Made by a program: the position numbers and the translations under genes
Source of the DNA: Candidatus Poseidoniaceae archaeon
Lineage (GTDB): Archaea; Thermoplasmatota; Poseidoniia; Poseidoniales; Poseidoniaceae
Length of the DNA: 64,000 bases
Assembly: GCA_938030705.1 (NCBI GenBank)
Contig: CALHIR010000001.1
Coordinates: 142,017 to 206,016 of the forward strand
Reading direction: 5' to 3'
Shown: positions 7,918 to 16,194 of the stretch, piece after piece
Layout of the letters: each line of letters starts with the position of its first letter
Position numbering within the stretch: position 1 is the first letter of the stretch
Notes under the pieces: model-generated
The model's database searches: none
Seen by the model: only the letters and a program-made list of their open reading frames with translations
What the model was told of the DNA's origin: nothing

Positions 7918-9480
7918 TCACAAGGGAATATTGCCGTGTTTCTTGGGCGGCGACCATTCTCGCTTCGACTTCAAAATGTTCAGGGCGCGACACAGTCGGA
8001 GACGGCTTTCTTGTGGTTCAATGACATCGTCCAGCCAGCCGTTGCGGGCGGCGACGTAAGGGTCGCCGAACTTGGCCTTGTACTCATCGACAAGTCGCAG
8101 GCGAACGTTTTCTTTTTCTTCGTCGGGCACGGCACCAATTTCCCTTCGGTGAATGATGTTTACCGCCCCTTCTGCCCCCATGACGGCGAGTTCTGCGGTG
8201 GGCCAAGCCACGTTGTAATCGCTTTGCAGGTGCTTGCACGACATGGCGAGGTAGGCGCCGCCGTAAGCCTTGCGAGTGACGAGGGTCAGTTTGGGTACGG
8301 TGGCCTCTGCGTAGGCAAACAGCAATTTTGCGCCGTGTCGAATGATGCCCCCCCATTCCTGAACGACACCCGGAAGGAAACCAGGGACGTCCTCAAAGGT
8401 TACAAGGGGGATGTTGAACGCATCGCAGGTGCGAATAAATCTCGCAGCTTTGATGGAAGCGTCAATATCCAAGCAACCCGCCAGTACTTTGGGTTGATTG
8501 CCTACCACGCCAACGGTGGCCCCGTTCATGCGAGCAAACCCGATGATGATGTTGTCGGCATAGGCAGCAAATAATTCCATGAACGCCCCGTCGTCTACGA
8601 TTTCTTCAACGACCCTGACCATGTCGTAAGGCTTGTTTGGATTGTCGGGCACGATGTCCTGAAGCGTCTCATTCAGGCGTGTTGGCGGGTCGCCCGTCAC
8701 CATTTCCGGTGGGTCGGCCATGTTGTGGTCTGGAAGGTAGGAAAGCAACGTTGCGGCCAATTCGCAGGCGTCTTCTTCATCGTCTGCGATCAACGAGGCA
8801 ATGCCAGAACGAGATGCGTGGAGGTTTGCGCCTCCGAGACCGGCAGCGTCAACTTCCCCGCTGATGACTTCCGGCGTTTCAAGAGGGGATGACAAGAAGA
8901 GTTGACCGTGCTCTTCACCCAAGATGGTAAAATCAGAGAGGGAGGCCGCCAGTGCCGAAACACCGACCACCGGTCCAAGGACGATGCTGATCATCGGTAT
9001 TCGGCCGCTGCATTGCACCAATCGGTCAAGCATTTCACCGGTACCTGCCAGTGCATTCACGCCGTCGTGGGCTCGCTGACCGCCGCCGTCCCACATGGCG
9101 ATGAGCGGGGCTTTTGCTCGCTCTGCCATCTCAATGATCTTGGCGATTTTGAGGGCGTGCATCTCGCCCATGCTTCCGCCGTGGACACTGAAATCTTGAG
9201 CGAAACAGTACACTCTTCGCCCCTCGATGGTGCCTTGGCCGGTGACCACGCCATCACCCAACGTTTGGTGGAGGAACATGTTGTGGTCGTCGGTACGGTG
9301 CGTGACAAAGGCATCAACCTCGAGAAAGGACCCTTCGTCGAGAAGGAGCCCAATGCGGTCTCGAGCGGTCCCTCGACCGCTTGACCGAATGGCTTCTTGC
9401 CGCTTCAAACCTCCACCAAGCCGAGCGTTCTCACGCTTGGCACGAAGGTCTTCCAAAGCATCGTTGGCTTGGCTGTCCAC
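7918..9480 (-). CDS. pccB: Acyl-CoA carboxylase carboxyltransferase (beta) subunit, propionyl-CoA carboxylase type
   Basis: A 520-residue protein with the two-crotonase-domain architecture of acyl-CoA carboxyltransferases. It transfers CO2 from carboxybiotin to propionyl- or acetyl-CoA in the cytosol. Landmarks are the N-terminal RxxARDRIGLLLDEGSF, FAQDFSVHGGSMGE, the acyl-CoA oxyanion region with GVSALAASLSDF, and the second-domain segments VTFEDVPGFLPG and LVTRKAYGGAYLAMSCKH. The start is GTG at 9480. It lies 38 bases downstream of gatD on the same strand. The biotin carboxylase/BCCP partner is not in the window. The family is certain, but the substrate (propionyl versus acetyl) is not decided by sequence alone. 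Confidence 0.92.
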   Translation of the reverse strand: MDSQANDALEDLRAKRENARLGGGLKRQEAIRSSGRGTARDRIGLLLDEGSFLEVDAFVTHRTDDHNMFLHQTLGDGVVTGQGTIEGRRVYCFAQDFSVHGGSMGEMHALKIAKIIEMAERAKAPLIAMWDGGGQRAHDGVNALAGTGEMLDRLVQCSGRIPMISIVLGPVVGVSALAASLSDFTILGEEHGQLFLSSPLETPEVISGEVDAAGLGGANLHASRSGIASLIADDEEDACELAATLLSYLPDHNMADPPEMVTGDPPTRLNETLQDIVPDNPNKPYDMVRVVEEIVDDGAFMELFAAYADNIIIGFARMNGATVGVVGNQPKVLAGCLDIDASIKAARFIRTCDAFNIPLVTFEDVPGFLPGVVQEWGGIIRHGAKLLFAYAEATVPKLTLVTRKAYGGAYLAMSCKHLQSDYNVAWPTAELAVMGAEGAVNIIHRREIGAVPDEEKENVRLRLVDEYKAKFGDPYVAARNGWLDDVIEPQESRLRLCRALNILKSKREWSPPKKHGNIPL

Positions 9481-9518
9481 GGTTCAAGCACGTCCGACTC
9501 GGTTTTTGATTCAAACGC

Positions 9519-10874
9519 TTATTCCCACAAGGTTGTTCGGTGTTCACCACACAAGTTTGTGGCAAGAGCCTTCTTGATGTCCATGTTTTGTGATAGCACC
9601 CAGTGCAACTTTGCTGTCATGGCTTCAGGTGTTGAATTGATGCCGTGCCCGAGGAGGCCCATCGCTTGCTGTTTGCGACCTTTGGAATAGACGTTCATGT
9701 CCACGGGGCCGTGAATGCATTGATTCACGATCAGGACAGGTAATTCTCTGTTGACACATCGGGTCAGGGCTCGCCACAGCAGTGCGTTTTCAGGAGCGTC
9801 GTTCTGCGGGTCATCGATGGGAAGATGGCCAAGACCGGTCCCGTGGATGATCACGCCTTGAACACCGGTGTTCACCACGGCTTCGATTTGTTCGGCGTAC
9901 AGCCATGGGCCTGCGATGAATTGGGCAAAGCGTTGTCCTGGCTCGTAGGTCGTGGGACGTTCTGCAATCGGTCGTTCATCCGATTCTTCTCTGGCTTTTT
10001 CGTACCATGGAAGACATGTGTTCGTGAATCCGTCGGGGGAGAGGGACACTTTGGCGAGCGGTTGTCCGTTGACGGCTTGGAAAGCATCTCGCCGAGTGGA
10101 GTGCATTTTACGAACGGCAAGTCCCGAATGAACCGCCATCACTCCATCGCTTTGGCCATCGTGCATCACGAGGGAGACGGCATCGCCTGAATCGCCGATG
10201 GGAAGCGGCCCGGTGGCGGCCCAGTGAACCGCTGCCAGCAGGTTCTCCGTGGCGTCAGATGAACCTCGGTCACTCGAGCGTTGGGATCCCACCATGACGA
10301 TGGGGCCAGCGGGGCGCGTTCCTTTGCCAGCAAAAGCGAAGTTCAACGCTGAAGAGGTGATGTGAAGGGTGTCGGTTCCGTGAGCGATAACCACACCCCG
10401 ACAACCGTCTGCAAAGGCATCGGCGCAAGCATTGGCCATGATGTTCCAGTGATGCGGGCGAAGGTCATCGCTGAACATGTTGCCAATTTTGACGGCATCC
10501 AAACGAGCGATTTGAGCGAGTTCGGGGATGGCGTCAAGCATTTCTTCCGGCTCGAATCTAGCCTCAACGGCCCCGGTGGCGTAGTCCACTTTGGAGGCGA
10601 TGGTTCCACCGGTGTGAATGAGTCGGACCCTTGGGAGTGCGTCATCTTCGGGTGGCCGATGAAGGTCGCTGCCTTTGGTTGATTGAACTGCTTCCAGTTC
10701 TTCCCATTCTTGCACGGCTTCGGCAGGATAGGAGACATTGTACCCGTTGTCAAGTTTGATGGAGACGTGTTGCGGAGCGGCTGGAGGCAGCACAAGGCCC
10801 ACATGTTCCACCGTTTCGTTGTGGGTGGAAACACGCGCTTTGATGCGAAGCCCGGGTTCTGGAAGTTCCACCAT
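9519..10874 (-). CDS. gatD: Glutamyl-tRNA(Gln) amidotransferase subunit D
   Basis: Archaea-specific asparaginase-like subunit that releases ammonia from glutamine or asparagine for GatE, which converts Glu-tRNA(Gln) to Gln-tRNA(Gln). From ATG 10874 (MVELPEPG) it is 451 residues. An alternative ATG at 10901 adds nine residues of Leu-rich sequence not expected in the family. An N-terminal beta-barrel domain (about 1-75) precedes the asparaginase domain. The catalytic threonine motifs HTGGTIAS (about 87-94) and AHGTDT (about 164-169) are intact, and the C-terminal NQCIHGPVDMNVYS is typical. The partner gatE is not in the window. Confidence 0.93.
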   Translation of the reverse strand: MVELPEPGLRIKARVSTHNETVEHVGLVLPPAAPQHVSIKLDNGYNVSYPAEAVQEWEELEAVQSTKGSDLHRPPEDDALPRVRLIHTGGTIASKVDYATGAVEARFEPEEMLDAIPELAQIARLDAVKIGNMFSDDLRPHHWNIMANACADAFADGCRGVVIAHGTDTLHITSSALNFAFAGKGTRPAGPIVMVGSQRSSDRGSSDATENLLAAVHWAATGPLPIGDSGDAVSLVMHDGQSDGVMAVHSGLAVRKMHSTRRDAFQAVNGQPLAKVSLSPDGFTNTCLPWYEKAREESDERPIAERPTTYEPGQRFAQFIAGPWLYAEQIEAVVNTGVQGVIIHGTGLGHLPIDDPQNDAPENALLWRALTRCVNRELPVLIVNQCIHGPVDMNVYSKGRKQQAMGLLGHGINSTPEAMTAKLHWVLSQNMDIKKALATNLCGEHRTTLWE

Positions 10875-10913
10875 GAAAACAAGCAGGAGGAGTCGCCTCA
10901 TGAATCAATCGCT

Positions 10914-13361
10914 TCACTGAGACAAATCTTTGACCTTCTCAACGAGGTCCATTTTACGAAGCCGCCATACGCCGAAAGGCGTCATGGCAACGGCGATGAG
11001 GATGATGCCTGACATCAATTGCCACGCCACACTTGGAACGATGTTCACCGGTACGAAGAATTGCCAGGATGAGAACGACGCTGCTAATCCGACCGCTCCT
11101 CCATAGGCAAACAAAACGCCGACAATCCCGCCGATGATGCCGATGAGCAGGCTCTCAAACAGGAGCATCGCCCCAAGATTGCGTGTGGATGCACCAAGAA
11201 CACGTAAGGTGGCGAGCTCGAAATCACGCTCTGCTACGTTCATGATCATCGTATTGAACATGACGACGACCGTGAAAAGAAGCCCCAAATACATCATCGT
11301 CTGGAAAATCTGCGTCTGTTGGTCGAGTAAACTGTTGATGCCATTCAGGAGTGTTTGTCGTTCCACAATGCCCAACGACACCTCGCCTAGGGCAGAATCT
11401 ACCTCAACATCATCCGGTAGTTCAAGGTAGATGGAAGTCGCATTGACGCCTAAAATCTCCCCCAAATCTTCCCGCAGGAAATACATCGTTCTCGCCAGTT
11501 CTGCAGTTGATGTTGCCGTGATTTCAACTTCGGTTTCGGCGCCGTTGAGAGTGACGGTGTGGCGCTCTCCAACGCTCCAACCAAGGAACGTCATGCTTCC
11601 CTCATCCATCATGACCTGGGGTGCCGTGGTGTCGCTCACCGGTGCATCCCCCTCCAAAAGAGAGACCGAACGCATGCCACGTTCGAATGAATCGAGACCT
11701 ACAAGTGTGAATGTTCGTTCAATGTCATCGGCATCAGCAACCGAACCAAGGGGCATTTCGATGAGCATTTCATACTTGGCAGCGTTGCTTTCCGCCCAAT
11801 CCACAACGGGTTCTTCTCCATCCGGCATGATGTAGACTTGCGCATCCCACGTTTGGTCATCCTCAAGAGCGCCGACCATGGTATCTTGCAATCCGGCAGA
11901 CATCATTTGAATCGAGCCAAACAGCATCAGTGAAATACCGACGGCGATGAAAGTCATGGTCAGACGAACCGGCTTTCGAACGCTTGAACGAATGGAGAGG
12001 CCAAGCGTTGTGGGCATCCACGAGGTCAGCTTCCGCAGGATGTTTGACCCCACGCGCATCTCGTTTTGGCCGCTCAAGACCACCAGAGGATCGAGGCGGC
12101 TTGCCTTCCATGCGGGGAATGCACCCGAGAAAAACACAACGAGCATGGTTGAACCAATGACGGTGGCGACCACGGCTGATGGAACGGTTCGTTCCACAAT
12201 CGGAACACCAACCAAGTCTTGGTAGAAGTCCAACATCCCATTCATGCCGCTCGGTCCTGCCAACGCCCCAAGAGCACAGCCGATTCCACCAATCGCCAAC
12301 GGAGCGATGAGGTAGCCAGTCATGAGCGAAGAGCGTTTAACGCCTAAAGTTCGTAGTACTGCGATTTCTTTGGCCTGACTTTGAACCAGGCGCTGGAGGC
12401 TGAGAACAATGGTGATGGAGGCAATTGAAGCGATCATCACGGTGAAGGGAACGGTCGTTCGCTTGGTACCTTCCAAATCCTGTCGCATGACTTCAACGGG
12501 TTCGTTTTGCCCTCGATCTCGAACTCGGGCGTCCAACGCTGCTTCGGTAAGTGCTGTTTCAACGAGTTCTTTCACAGCGTCAATCTCGTCGCCTTCGTAC
12601 TCGTTGGTATCCGGCAAATCAAAGGACGGCGTTCCTTCGACATCCAGCAGAATCGTGTTGCTGGTGCCGATGACCTCGCCGGTGAGGCGAGCCATGCCTG
12701 CATCGGAGAGGTAGCCTACCACGAATTGGCCGGGCTCGGCCGGAAACAATTCGCCCTCAGGTGCCATGATGACGTGTAATGGATGGTACCCGATGCCGAC
12801 CAGTGTAAATTCAGCCGTCGCGTTTCCAGCCCCGATGGTCACTGAATCCCCTACACGGAGGTCAAGGGCTTCGGTCACGTGAGCATCGATGACAATCTCA
12901 TCGGCAGCGATGGCGGTCCTGCCTTCAGAATGGCCTTCTGGCATCCAGACTCGGTCGGCGTTGGCACCGTCAGCGATGCCGTGCCAGAGAGCGTTCACGA
13001 TGCGCTCTCCGGAATCGTTGGTGTGGAACATCGCGCCTTGTGTCACAGCTCGCCCTTCACAAGAATCAAGCGATTGAGACACGGAGGAAGCATCCCATGC
13101 CGTTTCCAAAGCAGAACAAAATGAATTGACTTCTTCTGGCGTCCAAAGAGCGCTACGGTTGTCGATCCACACATCAGCGAGATTCGCCCCGTTTTCATCG
13201 TCGGCTTGCATGGCGTCGTACATTCCGCCGAGGTTGTGAGCGTAACCGCCAAAGGTGATGCCAGCGAAGACCCCGACAAACACCATCAAAACAACGGCCA
13301 GAAGTCGTAATTTCGTTCGCCAAAGGCTTCGTGCGAGGCGCTTATTGAGTAGATTTGACAT
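10914..13361 (-). CDS. ABC transporter permease with two FtsX/MacB-type domains
   Basis: An 815-residue integral membrane protein. An N-terminal helix (about 17-40) is followed by an extracytoplasmic MacB-like periplasmic core (about 45-300). Then come a first FtsX helix bundle (about 310-430, with EIAVLRTLGVKRSSL), a central helix, a second external domain, and a second FtsX bundle near the C-terminus (FELATLRVLGASTRNL). GAGGTGA precedes ATG 13361, and the ATPase gene ends nine bases upstream. It probably works with that ATPase in lipoprotein, lipid or drug extrusion. The substrate cannot be read from the sequence. The gene is under the TetR regulator that heads the operon. Confidence 0.88.
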   Translation of the reverse strand: MSNLLNKRLARSLWRTKLRLLAVVLMVFVGVFAGITFGGYAHNLGGMYDAMQADDENGANLADVWIDNRSALWTPEEVNSFCSALETAWDASSVSQSLDSCEGRAVTQGAMFHTNDSGERIVNALWHGIADGANADRVWMPEGHSEGRTAIAADEIVIDAHVTEALDLRVGDSVTIGAGNATAEFTLVGIGYHPLHVIMAPEGELFPAEPGQFVVGYLSDAGMARLTGEVIGTSNTILLDVEGTPSFDLPDTNEYEGDEIDAVKELVETALTEAALDARVRDRGQNEPVEVMRQDLEGTKRTTVPFTVMIASIASITIVLSLQRLVQSQAKEIAVLRTLGVKRSSLMTGYLIAPLAIGGIGCALGALAGPSGMNGMLDFYQDLVGVPIVERTVPSAVVATVIGSTMLVVFFSGAFPAWKASRLDPLVVLSGQNEMRVGSNILRKLTSWMPTTLGLSIRSSVRKPVRLTMTFIAVGISLMLFGSIQMMSAGLQDTMVGALEDDQTWDAQVYIMPDGEEPVVDWAESNAAKYEMLIEMPLGSVADADDIERTFTLVGLDSFERGMRSVSLLEGDAPVSDTTAPQVMMDEGSMTFLGWSVGERHTVTLNGAETEVEITATSTAELARTMYFLREDLGEILGVNATSIYLELPDDVEVDSALGEVSLGIVERQTLLNGINSLLDQQTQIFQTMMYLGLLFTVVVMFNTMIMNVAERDFELATLRVLGASTRNLGAMLLFESLLIGIIGGIVGVLFAYGGAVGLAASFSSWQFFVPVNIVPSVAWQLMSGIILIAVAMTPFGVWRLRKMDLVEKVKDLSQ

Positions 13362-13370
13362 GCCTTCACC

Positions 13371-14066
13371 TCACGCTTCTTCGTCGGTGGATGTCTGTTC
13401 ATCGGAAACAATCTTTCCGCTGTCGATTCGAATCACCCTGGTGGCGTATTTCACCAAGCCTTCGTCGTGGGTGACAAAAACTGAGGTGATGTTTTCTTGC
13501 TTGCAGGCACTGACCAGGGCTTCCATGACTTTGTTGGACGTTTCCGTGTCCAGATTACCCGTCAATTCGTCCCCCAAAAGGAGCGTTGGCCGTTTCGCAA
13601 TGCTTCGGGCGATGGCCACACGCTGTTGTTGCCCACCGCTGATTTCGCCGGGGAATCGATTGACTTCGGATTCAAGACCCACCATTTTGAGCAGTTCCTT
13701 TGCTCTCGAGGGATCCTTCTTTCCTGCAAGCTCCTGAATGAGGAGGATGTTTTCAAGCACCGTCAGGTCTTGCAAGAGGTTGAAGAATTGGAAGACATAT
13801 CCGATATTGTCTCTTCGAAACGAGGTCATTTTTTCAGAATGGTTCCGAGGAACCTCCTCGCCGAGGAAGGCATAGGATCCTCCGGTGGGGCTGTCCAAGG
13901 CAGAAAGGCAGTTCAGGAGCGTGGTCTTTCCCGAGCCGGATGGACCAAGGAGGATCACGCGCTCGCCTTCGTGAATCTCAAAACTCACGCCATCAAGCGC
14001 TTTGACTACGCCAGCAGGGGTATCATAATGCCGCTCTAAGTTTTCCATTTTCAATAATTTATTCAC
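13371..14066 (-). CDS. ABC transporter ATP-binding protein, LolD/MacB type
   Basis: Cytoplasmic ATPase of the operon, 231 residues from GTG 14066, the start best placed relative to AAGGTGA (five bases). An upstream GTG at 14075 and an internal ATG at 14048 are alternatives. Motifs: Walker A GPSGSGKT, Q-loop FQFFNLL, signature ISGGQQQR, Walker B LLLGDELTGNLD (Leu replaces the usual Pro of DEPTGNLD) and the H-loop THD. The AAGGTGA ribosome site overlaps the stop codon of the tetR gene, so translation is coupled. It pairs with the FtsX-type permease immediately downstream. Confidence 0.92.
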   Translation of the reverse strand: MNKLLKMENLERHYDTPAGVVKALDGVSFEIHEGERVILLGPSGSGKTTLLNCLSALDSPTGGSYAFLGEEVPRNHSEKMTSFRRDNIGYVFQFFNLLQDLTVLENILLIQELAGKKDPSRAKELLKMVGLESEVNRFPGEISGGQQQRVAIARSIAKRPTLLLGDELTGNLDTETSNKVMEALVSACKQENITSVFVTHDEGLVKYATRVIRIDSGKIVSDEQTSTDEEA

Positions 14067-14071
14067 TGTGT

Positions 14072-14695
14072 TCACCTTTTTGTTTCAAAGAGCAGTCTAA
14101 ACATGTCAAAGCATTGCGCGATGACGTGGTTTTCATCCAACCTCTGGTGATTCATTTCTTGTATGAGCCAAATTTCGTATTCCGTTGACATACGAACGAG
14201 CACGTCAAGCGGTACGTCGCTTCGGATGGCACCGATTCCTACGCCGTGGTTGAGAATGGCCATGAGGTCGTTGTACTCAATGAGCCCCTCACATTCTACG
14301 TTTAACTTGCGAACAATGGGGTGGTCTGAGCCAAGCGATGCCACTTGTTGGATAAGCGCCATGAGGCGAGGATGTTGAAACGAATTCTTCCATTGTCTCG
14401 ACATCAATTTCTGGATTGAACTCCAATAGGCCTCATAATCGTCCAGTTTGGAAAACTCCCTTGGCTCAAAAGCCGTCATTCCCGTTGAACGCGATTCATC
14501 GATGAGACACGTTATGAAGAGGTCTTCCTTGTTTTCAAAATAATAGTACATTGAGCCTTTTGAGATGCCGATTTTTTGGATGATTTTGTTATAGGACGCA
14601 TTTTCATAGCCATGCGTTGCGAATTCATGTTTGGCGACATCGAGAATCCTCATTTTGAGAGATTCATCGAGCGATTCGAAGCGTGCAAGCGGCAT
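14072..14695 (-). CDS. TetR-family transcriptional repressor of the ABC operon
   Basis: A 207-residue DNA-binding protein. The N-terminal helix-turn-helix domain (about 12-60) contains FATHGYENASYNKIIQKIG and the typical ISKGSMYYYFENKEDLF. The all-helical C-terminal ligand domain has no recognisable ligand signature. It is the first gene of a three-gene operon (regulator, ATPase, permease), a common layout for efflux systems that repress themselves until a ligand binds. A near-palindrome lies one base upstream of its start codon and overlaps a TATA-like element, consistent with autoregulation. The ligand is unknown. Confidence 0.92.
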   Translation of the reverse strand: MPLARFESLDESLKMRILDVAKHEFATHGYENASYNKIIQKIGISKGSMYYYFENKEDLFITCLIDESRSTGMTAFEPREFSKLDDYEAYWSSIQKLMSRQWKNSFQHPRLMALIQQVASLGSDHPIVRKLNVECEGLIEYNDLMAILNHGVGIGAIRSDVPLDVLVRMSTEYEIWLIQEMNHQRLDENHVIAQCFDMFRLLFETKR

Positions 14696-14696
14696 T

Positions 14697-14723
14697 AGAC
14701 CAGTCGGTCTGACCGGCCAGTCT
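14697..14723. promoter_or_regulatory. Palindromic operator, probable TetR binding site
   Basis: A 27-base near-palindrome centred at 14710: left half AGACCAGTCGGTC, centre T, right half GACCGGCCAGTCT. The halves match at 10 of 13 positions. It lies directly before the tetR start codon and touches the TATA-like element, so a bound repressor would block initiation. Assignment to this TetR is by position and symmetry. Confidence 0.7.
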
Positions 14724-14731
14724 AAATTAAA
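14723..14731 (-). promoter_or_regulatory. TATA-like element of the tetR-ABC operon
   Basis: On the minus strand this reads TTTAATTTA. It is 28-36 bases before the tetR ATG, which would place the transcript start very near the start codon (short leader or leaderless). It abuts the palindromic operator. Confidence 0.45.
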
Positions 14732-14803
14732 GGCTCTGCCGGAAAAAACATCATCGAATCTCTTGGATTTGATGCGTGAAGTAGCATGCAGTGCTAAGAT
14801 GAA

Positions 14804-14933
14804 TGGTGCCGGGAGCGGGGCTCGAACCCGCGACCTTCGGATGTCTCAGACACCACAAGGGGCTTGCACGTCATACGATCGCCTTGGAGGCTGCCCTATG
14901 AGTCCGACGCGCTACCAACTACGCCACCCCGGC
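14804..14933 (-). tRNA. tRNA-Met (CAU), elongator type, with a 54-base intron
   Basis: The mature 76-base cloverleaf folds fully. The acceptor is GCCGGGG with TCCCGGC, the D arm is GCGT/GCGC, the anticodon stem is TCGGA/TCCGA with loop CTCATAA (anticodon CAT), and the T arm is GCGGG TTCGAGC CCCGC. Discriminator A and an encoded CCA follow. The intron at 14843-14896 interrupts the loop between positions 37 and 38, the canonical archaeal site. The G1-C72 pair argues for elongator rather than initiator Met (archaeal initiators start A-U). Confidence 0.93.
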
Positions 14934-15055
14934 CTGTCCCGTGGGTGAGCCCTTCCCTCTTTGAACAAATCGGAAGAAAAGTCCGAGGGAAACTCCTCCC
15001 CGTTGAAATAAAAACAACCGCAGTGTTCTAACACTTGCTCGCCTCCCAACGGACC

Positions 15056-15964
15056 ATGGTGGACCTCAAAACGGCCATGGCGGCGGCACAAGCCGAGCGC
15101 ATGAAGCGTGATGGGGCCAAGGGCGCAGAGAAGAAGAAACGACGCTCGGGGGCCGACCTCGGCATCGAACCTTTCGACCCCGTGAAGTACCACGGTAAGG
15201 AGCGGGCGGACACCGCCTCGATGTGGTTGGTCATCGTCTATGCGTTCATTATCACGATGATGATGCGTTTCGTGTTAATGCCGTCGACCACCCTTGACAA
15301 AACGGATGTCCTCTACATTTTGCCACTGACCATGCTCATTCTGATCCCTCAACTTCACCGGATGGTCATGCCGGAGCGATTCAAAGAACACTACACTAAG
15401 GGTACCTGGTTCAAGGCGTTCTTCCTGTACACGTTCACGTTCCTTTCGCTCTCCTTCCTCATGGTGAACCCACCGTTCGGGGATATCGTTGCACCTCAAC
15501 TCGCAGACGAGTGGGGCGTGGTGATTGAACACGATGGAAATTACACTTTTGCCGACAAGGTCAGTGGTGTAGAAAACCAGTGGACCCTTGAAGAAGGCCG
15601 GTACGTTCAGGGCGGGGCTTGGGTGGTGTTTGGTTTGGCCGACAACGTTGACGACACCGGTGCGAACGTGACGGTCCTCCACCGATACCAAAACACCGAG
15701 GTGCCCATTGATTCAAACGCTTCCTTTTGGGACGAGCACGGCACAGATATTCGCACATGGCGAACCGCCGACAACAAATCAGCGCCTATTCTCCTTCCCC
15801 ATGCCGACCTTGATATGCCCTTTGCCATCTACTTGGGCGAAGGTTTGGCGATTGGCGAACACACCATTGTCGTGGATATCTTGGAACAAGGCGACCCGTG
15901 GGAAAACACCCGCACATACACCTGGACGTTTACCGTTAATCCACCCGTTGCTTCAGCAGAGTAG
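15056..15964 (+). CDS. Membrane protein of unknown function with an extracellular domain
   Basis: 302 residues from ATG 15056 (MVDLKTAMAAAQAERMKRDG). A TTG seven codons upstream is less likely. The N-terminal 60 residues are Ala/Lys-rich, basic and probably cytoplasmic. Three hydrophobic segments follow (about 57-80, 86-105 and 120-140), then a C-terminal region (about 150-300) rich in Asn, Thr and Trp with HDGNYTFADKVSG and TYTWTFTVNPP, which resembles an extracytoplasmic beta-sandwich. No family is recognised. An A/T-rich element (AAATAAAAA, 15006-15014) lies about 25 bases before a plausible transcript start. Confidence 0.75.
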   Translation: MVDLKTAMAAAQAERMKRDGAKGAEKKKRRSGADLGIEPFDPVKYHGKERADTASMWLVIVYAFIITMMMRFVLMPSTTLDKTDVLYILPLTMLILIPQLHRMVMPERFKEHYTKGTWFKAFFLYTFTFLSLSFLMVNPPFGDIVAPQLADEWGVVIEHDGNYTFADKVSGVENQWTLEEGRYVQGGAWVVFGLADNVDDTGANVTVLHRYQNTEVPIDSNASFWDEHGTDIRTWRTADNKSAPILLPHADLDMPFAIYLGEGLAIGEHTIVVDILEQGDPWENTRTYTWTFTVNPPVASAE

Positions 15965-16129
15965 GTCGGCATGTTGTTCAACGATTTCATTGAGCACACG
16001 ATCAATACGGGCTTTGTCGTGAAGTTCTCTTGAAATCCGTCGTTCAAGTCTTCTCCGTCGGGTGCGGATGAGCGGGGCGAAAACCGTCCAACAAAGCGCA
16101 TGTTCAACTTGCACAAGAACGTGGGGCAT
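15953..16129 (-). CDS. Possible small basic helical protein, 58 residues
   Basis: An open frame from ATG 16129 (MPHVLVQVEHALCW) to TGA at 15953, in the 230-base gap between the membrane-protein gene and rfcS, overlapping the former by 12 bases. The middle is Arg-rich and amphipathic (LIRTRRRRLERRISRELHD) and would be strongly helical. No family is recognised and no clear ribosome site is visible. It may be chance, but it fills most of an otherwise empty gap and lies on the same strand as rfcS. Confidence 0.35.
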   Translation of the reverse strand: MPHVLVQVEHALCWTVFAPLIRTRRRRLERRISRELHDKARIDRVLNEIVEQHADLLC

Positions 16130-16194
16130 GCTATGAGCATAGCACCACGGTACAGGTCCGTTTTGCTGACCCCTTCAGACAAACTGAAAGTGAA

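Noticed and set aside
7936..8574. A 212-codon plus-strand frame
   Set aside because: Antisense to the well-supported carboxyltransferase gene, with no recognisable domain.
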